A stretch of DNA of 14,018 nt from Treponema sp. UBA2869 (GTDB lineage Bacteria > Spirochaetota > Spirochaetia > Treponematales > Treponemataceae), in NCBI GenBank assembly GCA_002350445.1, contig DEEV01000099.1, positions 51,268 to 65,285 of the forward strand, given 5' to 3'. Of this stretch, positions 1-6,509 are shown one piece after another. The position numbers were made by a program, and so were the translations under genes. How positions within the stretch are numbered: position 1 is the stretch's first letter; every line of letters begins with the position of its first letter. The notes under the pieces are model-generated. The model made no database searches. It was not told where the DNA came from and was given only the letters and a program-made list of their open reading frames with translations.

Positions 1-981
1 CGTGAACTCATAAATCTTTTTCTGCCTGATTTAATTTTAAACGATAAAGAACGTGCCGAAATATTTATAAACCGAATTCAGGACATGAAGACAATTGCCG
101 CATCAGTTGCAAGATTTCCTTCTCTTCTGGAACGACATGAACTTGCAGGCGGAATAAGAACCCCGACAAGCCTTATTGAATCACTTATTACCCACCCCGA
201 TGCCAGCGACCGAACCTTAAGGCTTCCGGCAAAAGCAGTACTTGGGCGAAGTCTTCTGGTTGCAAAAATTCATACGCTTTCTGATTTTGCACGCCACGCA
301 AATGTATTCAAAAGAGACTTTGGCAAAGATTTTGCTAAAATTGCAAAAGATTTTGAAAACGAAACCGTTTCGTCAATGTTTTCACTTCTTGTAGAGGATG
401 TTTACCTTAATCTTATTGCAGATGACTCTGCCCCAATGGATTTCCGCCGCGAATGGGCACTTTCGCTCCTGCTTTTATGGGAACACTGGAACGATCAGAC
501 AAGCGAAAACGTAGCACCGGTTCTTTCTTCGGTATGGACAGCAAGACGCCGTCTTGCACCTGCTTTTGGAACAATGATGGGCACCAGCGAACTGCTTCAA
601 ATTTCCATGCAGATGGACGACCAGTGGATAAACTTTATAAAGGCAAAAATGGGCGAAGACGGAGTTTCGCAGGCAATGGAAGAATTCCTGTTTGGAATTT
701 CAACCGAACAGATTCAGAAACTGCGCTCAATTCTTAAAACAAAAGGAATTGCCGCAATTGGTCGAGATGAAGTATCTCAGTTTCTTGGCGGCCGCGTAAA
801 AGCCGATGCCGGACTTGACTACAGAGACTTTTATTCTATGTACACAGTACGCCGCGATGATGCGCGTTCACGTGCAAAGATGAATCTTCCGGGACCACAC
901 AAAACTCTCGAAGACTACTTCATTCAGTTTGTAACAGAAAAAAATAAGGAGAAACAAAACAATGACACCTTCGCAAACTAA
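1..981 (+). CDS. Unrecognised helical protein, 5' partial
   Basis: The reading frame is open from the first base of the window, so the gene starts upstream; 326 residues are visible. An in-frame ATG at 85 has AGGA only one base before it, too close to be a useful ribosome binding site, so it is not preferred as the start. The visible part has no signal peptide, membrane segment or cysteine motif. It looks mostly alpha-helical and soluble, with a run of helices rich in Trp, Leu and Arg (around DFRREWALSLLLLWEHW) and a polar Lys/Asn-rich tail. I do not recognise the family and assign no function. Its last 20 bases overlap the start of the XRE-cupin regulator, whose ribosome binding site (AAGGAG, 946-951) lies inside this gene. 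The two are therefore probably co-transcribed and possibly translationally coupled. The regulator may control this gene or its upstream neighbours. Confidence 0.8.
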   Translation, partial: RELINLFLPDLILNDKERAEIFINRIQDMKTIAASVARFPSLLERHELAGGIRTPTSLIESLITHPDASDRTLRLPAKAVLGRSLLVAKIHTLSDFARHANVFKRDFGKDFAKIAKDFENETVSSMFSLLVEDVYLNLIADDSAPMDFRREWALSLLLLWEHWNDQTSENVAPVLSSVWTARRRLAPAFGTMMGTSELLQISMQMDDQWINFIKAKMGEDGVSQAMEEFLFGISTEQIQKLRSILKTKGIAAIGRDEVSQFLGGRVKADAGLDYRDFYSMYTVRRDDARSRAKMNLPGPHKTLEDYFIQFVTEKNKEKQNNDTFAN

Positions 982-1549
982 AAGAATTCCTTATCATTTT
1001 GGAGAAAAACTGCGCAAAATCCGCGAGCACAAGGGCTACACACTTAAAATTGTTGCCCAGCGCGCCGGAGTAAGCGAAAGTCTGGTTTCTCAAATAGAAC
1101 GCAATCATGTTTCGCCGGCAATAGACACACTTCTTATGCTTGCAGACGTTCTGGATATAAATCTTGAATATCTGTTCGAAGAATACCGCAAGGAACGCCC
1201 GGTTCAGATTATACGTAAAGACGAGCGTCCGTCTGTAAATGAAGGCGAAATTGTTTACGAAGAGCTTGCAAAACCTACTTCCGATAAAGACAATTCAATT
1301 GAATCATACATGGTAAAAATTCCTGCCGGTTCGCATACACTAAAAGGCTCATACGGTCACGTAGGAAGAGAATTGGGTTATATTCTTCAGGGAAAAGTAA
1401 AACTTTCTTACGAAAAAAAAGAATACATTCTTGAAACCGGCGACAGCGTTTCTTTTTCGGCAGGAGTTCCACACATACTTGAAAATATTGGAAATGACGA
1501 AGTTCAGGCAATCTGGGTAGTTACACCAGCCCAGCGCTTTGCAAAATAA
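962..1549 (+). CDS. XRE-family transcriptional regulator with C-terminal cupin domain
   Basis: A 195-residue DNA-binding regulator. Residues about 14-71 form an XRE helix-turn-helix (GEKLRKIREHKGYTL start; recognition helix around SESLVSQIERN, 38-48). Residues about 118-190 form a small cupin barrel (GRELGYILQGKVKLSY, then LETGDSVSFSAGVPH). This is the PuuR-like architecture, in which the cupin usually binds a small metabolite and modulates repression. The cupin has Arg-Glu near the first metal-ligand position and one His in the second motif, so metal binding is uncertain. The ATG start is supported by AAGGAG ten bases upstream. It overlaps the preceding gene by 20 bases and is followed five bases later by the lipoprotein gene, so all three read as one transcript. 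The ligand cannot be told from the sequence. Confidence 0.93.
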   Translation: MTPSQTKRIPYHFGEKLRKIREHKGYTLKIVAQRAGVSESLVSQIERNHVSPAIDTLLMLADVLDINLEYLFEEYRKERPVQIIRKDERPSVNEGEIVYEELAKPTSDKDNSIESYMVKIPAGSHTLKGSYGHVGRELGYILQGKVKLSYEKKEYILETGDSVSFSAGVPHILENIGNDEVQAIWVVTPAQRFAK

Positions 1550-1554
1550 AAAAA

Positions 1555-2358
1555 ATGAAATCAGACTTCAGCATTTTTCGCAATAAAGTATTTACCGCAG
1601 TCTTATTTTTTTTCTTACTGCTTTTATCTTCCTGTAAATCGACCAGACTCGCACAGGATTTTGACGCTTCAAATTCAAAATGGACTTTTGTACAGGAAGG
1701 TCTGGAAAAAACAGAAGGAACTTTTGAAGGCGTAAGATGGTACTGCATAAAAACAAAACTTAATGAGGCAGAATTTACACCGCTTGTTTTACCCGGAACA
1801 AAATTATCAAAAGCGCAAAACATAACAAAAATTGCAAAAGAAAACAAAACCGCAGTCTGCGTAAATTCAACGCCGTTTGCAAAAAACGGCAAATGGCTTG
1901 AACCGGTAGGCATAGTAAAAAAAGACGGGCAAATCATAAGTCTGCCGGTAGAACGCTACAGCGCAATTGCCTTTGAAACCGATTCAAATAAAATTGCTAA
2001 AAAAGCAGTTGTACTTACAAATCAAAAAGAAGACGAAATAGCAAAATACGACAACGTTTCCGGAGGATTTTTCAGAATCCTTGAAAAAAGCTCCATAATT
2101 CATTTTAAGAAGATTTATAAACCGCGCATTGTACTTGGAACAAACGAAAATGGAACCGAAATTTTCTTTTTTGCAACAAATTCAATGAGCTACGAACAGT
2201 GCGCACAGGTTCTGCTTGGCTTAGGCTGTACCGACGCCCTGCTTATGGACGGCGGCTCATCAACCCAAATCTGCCTTAACAAAAAGCAGCTTATTCATAT
2301 CCCCTTCCGCCGCAAAGTTCCAACCTTTCTGGGCCTTGTAAAAAGTGATTCTAAATGA
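1555..2358 (+). CDS. Phosphodiester glycosidase (NAGPA/DUF2233-like) lipoprotein
   Basis: A 267-residue protein with a short N-terminal charged region, a hydrophobic stretch (residues 12-24) and a lipobox LSSC with the lipidated Cys at 27. It is therefore expected to be anchored to a membrane facing the periplasm or the outside. The body matches the family named after the mammalian mannose-6-phosphate uncovering enzyme (PF09992). Supporting motifs are CVNSTPF near residue 102, KPRIVLGTNENG in the middle, and the hallmark MDGGSST at 231-237. The family cleaves phosphodiester-linked sugars or cell-envelope glycopolymers, but the bacterial substrate is usually unknown and cannot be named here. 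The start follows the regulator stop by five bases with no Shine-Dalgarno sequence, only an A-rich stretch. The signal peptide fits this ATG. No terminator is visible after the stop. Confidence 0.85.
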   Translation: MKSDFSIFRNKVFTAVLFFFLLLLSSCKSTRLAQDFDASNSKWTFVQEGLEKTEGTFEGVRWYCIKTKLNEAEFTPLVLPGTKLSKAQNITKIAKENKTAVCVNSTPFAKNGKWLEPVGIVKKDGQIISLPVERYSAIAFETDSNKIAKKAVVLTNQKEDEIAKYDNVSGGFFRILEKSSIIHFKKIYKPRIVLGTNENGTEIFFFATNSMSYEQCAQVLLGLGCTDALLMDGGSSTQICLNKKQLIHIPFRRKVPTFLGLVKSDSK

Positions 2359-2397
2359 CCTTTCCATTTCTACCCCGTTAAAATCATTTCAAACGCA

Positions 2398-2425
2398 TTT
2401 ACAATGTTTCAAAAATTTGTATAAT
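2398..2425 (+). promoter_or_regulatory. Sigma-70-type promoter for citrate synthase
   Basis: TTTACA at 2398-2403 and a perfect TATAAT at 2420-2425 are separated by 16 bases. Transcription would begin near 2432, giving a leader of about 80 bases before the ATG at 2514. A 7-base direct repeat, TTTCAAA (2387-2393 and 2407-2413, 20 bases start to start), flanks the -35 element and could be an operator, but AT-rich chance similarity is possible. Confidence 0.7.
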
Positions 2426-2435
2426 TATAAATTAA

Positions 2436-2463
2436 ATGCAGAAAAAAACTTTTATTTCTGCAT
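2436..2463 (+). promoter_or_regulatory. 5' leader stem-loop of the citrate synthase mRNA
   Basis: ATGCAGAAA (2436-2444) and TTTCTGCAT (2455-2463) are perfect 9-base inverted repeats around a 10-base A/T loop. They lie a few bases after the predicted transcription start and about 50 bases before the start codon. No U-run follows, so it is not an intrinsic terminator. It may protect the 5' end of the mRNA or take part in regulation; the function is inferred from position only. Confidence 0.55.
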
Positions 2464-2501
2464 ATTTATACAGCTTTGCTGAAAAAATATTCATTCTATC
2501 C

Positions 2502-2506
2502 GGGAG
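2502..2506 (+). promoter_or_regulatory. Ribosome binding site that fixes the citrate synthase start
   Basis: GGGAG lies seven bases before the ATG at 2514. The in-frame ATG at 2436 has no such site and sits inside the leader hairpin, so 2514 is chosen as the start. Confidence 0.75.
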
Positions 2507-2513
2507 CCTGGCC

Positions 2514-3872
2514 ATGACCACAACAAAACAAGAACAGTCAATTATTAAAAGATTTGAAAAGCTTGCCGTACACAATGACCCTATAAATCCAGATTTGTAT
2601 GCTAAATATGATGTAAAACGTGGTCTTAGAAATTCTAACGGAACAGGTGTACTTGTAGGCCTTACAAGAATTGGTGATGTTGTTGGTTACGAAATGCAGG
2701 ACGGACAGAAGATTGCAGTTCCGGGACGTCTTGTTTACCGCGGCTACAATGTAGAAGACCTTATTGCAGATGCAGAAAAAAACAAGCAGTTTGGCTACGA
2801 GCAGAGCGCATATCTTCTTTTATTCGGAGAATTGCCTACACAAACTCAGCTCGAAAACTTTACAAGATATCTTGGAGAATGTCGTGTGCTTCCGCCAAAC
2901 TTTACCGAAGACATGATTATGAAGGCTCCTTCAAAAGACATTATGAATAAAATTGCCCGCGGAGTACTTGCAAGCTATTCTTATGATGATGATCCTGAAA
3001 ACCGTGAGCTTGGAAATATTATCAAGCAGTGTGTTCAGCTTATTGCACGTTTTTCAACACTTGCCGCTTATGGTTATCAGGCAAAACGCCGCTACTATGA
3101 CGACAAGAGCATGTATATTCACAATCCGGATCCAGCCCTTTCTACAGCAGAAAACTTTTTGCGTCTGATTCGTTCCGACAAAAAGTATACTCGTCTTGAA
3201 GCAGAAATTCTTGACCTTGCACTTATTCTTCATGCAGAGCACGGAGGAGGAAACAACTCTTCCCTTACAGTTCATGTTGTTTCTTCGGCAGATACAGATA
3301 CATATTCTGCAGTTGCTGCCGCTGTCGGTTCCCTTAAAGGTCGCCGTCATGGTGGTGCAAACATTCGTGTTGTAGAAATGATGGATGATATAAAAGCAAA
3401 CATAAAAGACTGGTCAAATGAAAACGAAGTTGCAGCTTACATAAGAAAAATTGCAGAAAAGCAGGCATTTGATCACACAGGTCTTATTTATGGAATGGGC
3501 CACGCAGTTTATACAATCAGCGATCCGCGCGAAGTTCTTCTTAAAGCAAAAGCAAAAAAGCTTGCAAAAGAAAAAGGCTGCATGGAAGAATTTGAACTTT
3601 ACAATCTTATTGAAAAAATTGCACCTGCAATAATTCAGGATGTTCATAAATCAGATAAAAAAGTTTGTGCAAATGTCGATTTCTATTCTGGATTTGTATA
3701 CACAATGCTAAATATTCCTCGTGAACTGTTCACCCCTATTTTTGCAATTTCCCGAATTGCAGGCTGGAGCGCACACCGCATAGAGGAAGTTGTAAGCGGC
3801 GGAAGAATCTACCGTCCTGCATATAAGAACGTAAGCAAAGAACGCGACTACATACCTATTGCAGAACGCTAA
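2514..3872 (+). CDS. Citrate synthase
   Basis: A 452-residue enzyme that condenses oxaloacetate and acetyl-CoA into citrate in the cytoplasm. It belongs to the type of about 450 residues common in anaerobic Firmicutes (start region LYAKYDVKRGLR, then VYRGYNVEDLI). The catalytic triad is visible: His243 in LILHAEHGGGNNSS, His330 in YGMGHAVYT and Asp389 in NVDFYSG. The motifs GRRHGGANI and FAISRIAGWSAHRIEE are also intact. The start is taken at 2514 because it has GGGAG upstream; the longer frame from 2436 would add 26 residues that resemble nothing in the family. Aconitase and isocitrate dehydrogenase are not nearby, so it may feed a partial pathway towards glutamate. 2-Methylcitrate synthase activity cannot be excluded. 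The pseudouridine synthase gene follows after 15 bases and probably shares the transcript. Confidence 0.95.
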   Translation: MTTTKQEQSIIKRFEKLAVHNDPINPDLYAKYDVKRGLRNSNGTGVLVGLTRIGDVVGYEMQDGQKIAVPGRLVYRGYNVEDLIADAEKNKQFGYEQSAYLLLFGELPTQTQLENFTRYLGECRVLPPNFTEDMIMKAPSKDIMNKIARGVLASYSYDDDPENRELGNIIKQCVQLIARFSTLAAYGYQAKRRYYDDKSMYIHNPDPALSTAENFLRLIRSDKKYTRLEAEILDLALILHAEHGGGNNSSLTVHVVSSADTDTYSAVAAAVGSLKGRRHGGANIRVVEMMDDIKANIKDWSNENEVAAYIRKIAEKQAFDHTGLIYGMGHAVYTISDPREVLLKAKAKKLAKEKGCMEEFELYNLIEKIAPAIIQDVHKSDKKVCANVDFYSGFVYTMLNIPRELFTPIFAISRIAGWSAHRIEEVVSGGRIYRPAYKNVSKERDYIPIAER

Positions 3873-3887
3873 TTTCTGGTCTGATTC

Positions 3888-4637
3888 ATGGCAAAAGAAC
3901 GCATAGACAAGCTGCTTTCGCACGAAGGTTTTGGTTCACGAAAAGACATAAGACGCCTTCTGCGAAAAAGCGAAGTTCTTGTAAACGGCAAAAGGATTTT
4001 TGCCCCGGCAGAAAATATCGATATCCTTACAGATGAAATAACTATAGACGGGGAATCTGTCGCAATTCACAAAAATCTTTATATAATGATGAACAAGCCG
4101 CAGCATTTTGTGTGTTCAACAAAAGATGGAGAACATCAGACTGTGTTTGACCTGTTAGATTCGAACCTACGTACACCATATCTTATAGAAAAGCTGCATA
4201 TTGTAGGCAGACTCGATATGGACACAGAAGGTCTTTTGCTTTTTACGACCGACGGAGAACTTACACACCGCCTTATTTCCCCAAAATCGCATGTAAATAA
4301 AACCTATTTATGCAAACTTGAACATGAAGAAACCCCTGAACACCAGAAAGAAATAATTGAAAAGTTTGAAAAAGGTATTGAAATTCCACCGGAAGACAAT
4401 AATCCTGAATTCACAACTCAACCTGCAAAAATTAAATGGCAGGATTGTTCAAACGCAATTCTTACAATTCACGAAGGAAAATACCATCAGGTAAAAAGAA
4501 TGTTCAAAGCCGTTGGTAACAAGGTTGTTTTTTTGAAGCGTATTTCAATGGGCAGTCTTGAACTGGACAAAAATCTGGCGACTGGAAAATACAGATTCCT
4601 TTCAGAAGAAGAAATACAAGCGTTACAGGCGGATTAG
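3888..4637 (+). CDS. RsuA/RluB/E/F-family pseudouridine synthase
   Basis: A 249-residue RNA-modifying enzyme that isomerises a specific uridine in rRNA to pseudouridine. Residues 3-50 are an S4 RNA-binding domain (ERIDKLLSHEGFGSRKDIRR, then VLVNG). The catalytic domain carries the signature GRLDMDTEGLLL with the nucleophilic Asp110, followed by KTYL and HEGKYHQVKRMF. These features place it in the RsuA branch. Single-site 16S specificity as in RsuA is likely, but the exact target (16S or 23S) cannot be fixed from sequence. The start is the first ATG after the citrate synthase stop, and no Shine-Dalgarno sequence is visible. It ends seven bases before the convergent channel remnant, and no terminator lies between them. 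Confidence 0.93.
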   Translation: MAKERIDKLLSHEGFGSRKDIRRLLRKSEVLVNGKRIFAPAENIDILTDEITIDGESVAIHKNLYIMMNKPQHFVCSTKDGEHQTVFDLLDSNLRTPYLIEKLHIVGRLDMDTEGLLLFTTDGELTHRLISPKSHVNKTYLCKLEHEETPEHQKEIIEKFEKGIEIPPEDNNPEFTTQPAKIKWQDCSNAILTIHEGKYHQVKRMFKAVGNKVVFLKRISMGSLELDKNLATGKYRFLSEEEIQALQAD

Positions 4638-4644
4638 TTGTCTT

Positions 4645-4872
4645 TTAGTCCCCGTGAACTTCGTCAATCAAAGCTTCGTAAAGCAGCATTAAATCTTTGT
4701 TGGAACGGCGGAGGGCGCCTGCGATTCGCCTTGAGATGCGGTACATAACGTGGTAACCTAAAAGCGACTCCGGAGTAATATCGCCGTAACCAACCGTTGT
4801 TATTGTAACTATTGTGTACCAGAACGCATCGAACAAAGAATAAATACTTGAATTTGTATCCTGCTCAGACAC
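4645..4872 (-). pseudogene. Potassium channel remnant (pore loop only)
   Basis: The frame encodes about 75 residues from a GTG at 4872 and is open a further 27 bases upstream to a TAA. It carries an intact pore helix and potassium selectivity filter (FDAFWYTIVTITTVGYGD, then ITPES). A working channel needs a membrane helix before and one after the filter. Here only the last few residues of a possible first helix (NIQIIFV) precede the pore. After ITPES the frame goes almost directly into a charged cytoplasmic-type tail (YRISRRIAGALRRSNKD to EALIDEVHGD), with no hydrophobic helix. No missing segment was found in other frames of the 110 bases upstream. This fits a gene that lost its 5' part and an internal stretch. 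A small regulatory peptide is possible but less likely. Confidence 0.6.
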
Positions 4873-4939
4873 AAAGATGATTTGGATATTAACATATTAC
4901 TGCACATCACGCAAACTGATTATAAAGCTCTATTGCAAA

Positions 4940-4960
4940 AGTCACTTTATAAATGTGACT
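4940..4960 (-). terminator. Weak terminator-like hairpin after the kinase-epimerase-peptidase operon
   Basis: Read on the - strand, AGTCAC and GTGACT form a 6-base stem (with two more possible pairs inside) followed directly by TTTTGC. It lies about 24 bases after the peptidase stop. The stem is short and AT-closed, so the call is tentative. Confidence 0.4.
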
Positions 4961-4983
4961 GGATAAACTTGAAACTGGAGAAA

Positions 4984-5796
4984 CTACGCAACTATTTTTA
5001 AGGCAGCAAGATTATTCAGAATGTTATGAAATATTTCAAAGCTTTCCGGTGTAAGCGAATTAATGCTGTCGCCCGGGGTATGAAGGAGCTGCCAGGTTTT
5101 AGGCTGAAAGCCTTGAGAGGCGGCTGTAATCTCTAAAGACGGAAGCATGGTAATCGCAACTGCAGGAATTCCGTTTGCTATAAAACTTGCGTTGTCAGAA
5201 TAATTGCACTTTAAGCTGAACCATTTTCCATTGTTTGAAGTCTGAAGCAATTTTTGAGCACGCTCTTCCAAGGCAAAAAAATCTTTTTTAAATTTTGCAG
5301 GTGCATTTTTTGTAAGCACAGTTTGAGCCAGAACCGGAATGTCTCCGCGCCCCATGCAGTCGAATACATAAATATCGTCGTTTGTTATTCCAAGGCGGCG
5401 GAACACTTGCGCAAGAGGAAACGCGCCCTGCTCTGTTACTCCGCCAGAGGAACCAAGTTCTTCGCCGTCGGTAAAAATAAGCCGGATATTCTGAAAGCCC
5501 GAATATTCAGAACGTTTTGCAAGTTCCGCGGCCCATTGCATCATGCAAAAAACCGCAGCAGAATTGTCGTTAGCTCCTGGACTTTCTGCATAACGGTCGT
5601 AATGTGCAATTACTGTTTTTATGCGAAACATAGGATCATAACAATTCTGCGGAAATTTTACATAAATATGATTTTTTCCTTCCATAGATAATGCAGGCGC
5701 ATCGAGCCCGGCTTTATTCAGATATTTTTGAATAAAGCCAGCCCGGCTACAATCTGGCGCTATAAAATCTAAAAATTCAGAAGGAATTTTGTACAT
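4984..5796 (-). CDS. M28-family zinc metallopeptidase (aminopeptidase-like)
   Basis: A 270-residue enzyme with the full set of M28 metal ligands and catalytic residues. These are His65 in AHYDRY, Asp77 in SPGANDNSA, the pair Glu112-Glu113 in FTDGEELGSSG, Asp146 in VFDCMGRGD and His239 in LLHTPGDS. This predicts a two-zinc peptidase that removes N-terminal residues or hydrolyses a related amide. No signal peptide or membrane segment is seen, so it should be cytoplasmic, unlike many secreted M28 enzymes. Its ATG shares one base with the stop of the epimerase gene (TAATG) and has no clear Shine-Dalgarno sequence, so it is probably translated by coupling. The substrate is unknown. An amidohydrolase role on a sugar conjugate is conceivable because of the operon, but nothing in the sequence shows it. 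Confidence 0.9.
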   Translation of the reverse strand: MYKIPSEFLDFIAPDCSRAGFIQKYLNKAGLDAPALSMEGKNHIYVKFPQNCYDPMFRIKTVIAHYDRYAESPGANDNSAAVFCMMQWAAELAKRSEYSGFQNIRLIFTDGEELGSSGGVTEQGAFPLAQVFRRLGITNDDIYVFDCMGRGDIPVLAQTVLTKNAPAKFKKDFFALEERAQKLLQTSNNGKWFSLKCNYSDNASFIANGIPAVAITMLPSLEITAASQGFQPKTWQLLHTPGDSINSLTPESFEIFHNILNNLAALKIVA

Positions 5797-6509
5797 TATT
5801 TCTGACCATAATATGCGTTTGGTCCATGTTTACGCATATAATGTTTATTTACAATGTAGTCCGGCAAAGGTTTTGCTTCCGGGTTCAAAGCAAGCGTATT
5901 TAAAGCCATTTTGCAAATTTCTTCAAGAACTGTTCCATTGTAAACGGCTTTGTCTGCTGTTTTTCCCCAGGCAAAAGGACCGTGACCTCCGCACAAAACC
6001 ATATTCACTTCGTCAGGATTTAATCCAAGTTTCTTAAAATGACTGACAATTAAAAGTCCTGTTTCTTTTTCGTAATCAGTTTCTACTGCCTGCTTAGAAA
6101 GATAAGGAGTACATGGAACTGATTTTTGAATATGATCTGCGTGTGTTGTTCCAAAAAGCGGAACATCGCGAACTGCCTGGGCCCAGCTTACGGCAAAAGT
6201 TGAATGGGTATGAATAATTCCGCCGATCTCTGCTCCATCTTTTAAGCCGAACTCTTTATACAAAACTGCATGAGTTGGAGTATCGCTGGAAGGATTCAGT
6301 TTTCCATCAACTTTATTTCCGTCAACATCAACAATTACCATAGATTCCGGAGTTAAATCGGGGTAAGGGACTCCGGACGGTTTAATTGCAAAAACGCCTT
6401 TTTCCTTATCAAATGCAGAAACATTTCCCCATGTATACAAAGCCAGATGATTTTCCGGGATTTTCATATTGGCCTCATAGGCCTCGTTTCTTAGTGTCTC
6501 AAAAGTCAT
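5796..6509 (-). CDS. araD: L-ribulose-5-phosphate 4-epimerase
   Basis: A 237-residue class II aldolase-fold enzyme that converts L-ribulose 5-phosphate into D-xylulose 5-phosphate, the last step of L-arabinose breakdown before the pentose phosphate pathway. The zinc ligands are visible as His100 and His102 (IIHTHSTF) and His176 (CGGHGPFAW). Asp76 (SSDTPTH), Asp125 (THADHI) and a C-terminal Tyr in HGPNAYYGQ match the E. coli AraD active site with an offset of about five residues. The length is close to the E. coli enzyme (231). A GGAG lies nine bases before the ATG, which also shares one base with the kinase stop (TAATG). The related UlaF/SgbE epimerases act on the same substrate in ascorbate pathways, but the neighbouring kinase favours an arabinose or ribulose route. 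No L-arabinose isomerase gene is in this window. Confidence 0.93.
   Translation of the reverse strand: MTFETLRNEAYEANMKIPENHLALYTWGNVSAFDKEKGVFAIKPSGVPYPDLTPESMVIVDVDGNKVDGKLNPSSDTPTHAVLYKEFGLKDGAEIGGIIHTHSTFAVSWAQAVRDVPLFGTTHADHIQKSVPCTPYLSKQAVETDYEKETGLLIVSHFKKLGLNPDEVNMVLCGGHGPFAWGKTADKAVYNGTVLEEICKMALNTLALNPEAKPLPDYIVNKHYMRKHGPNAYYGQK

Noticed and set aside
2436..2513. 26-residue N-terminal extension of citrate synthase from the ATG at 2436, resembling a signal sequence
   Set aside because: It has no Shine-Dalgarno sequence, lies a few bases from the predicted transcription start inside a hairpin, and family homology begins after the ATG at 2514, which has GGGAG upstream.
5254..5691. 145-residue + strand frame inside the M28 peptidase gene
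   Set aside because: It is antisense to the conserved zinc-binding motifs, with shadow-like composition and no ribosome binding site.
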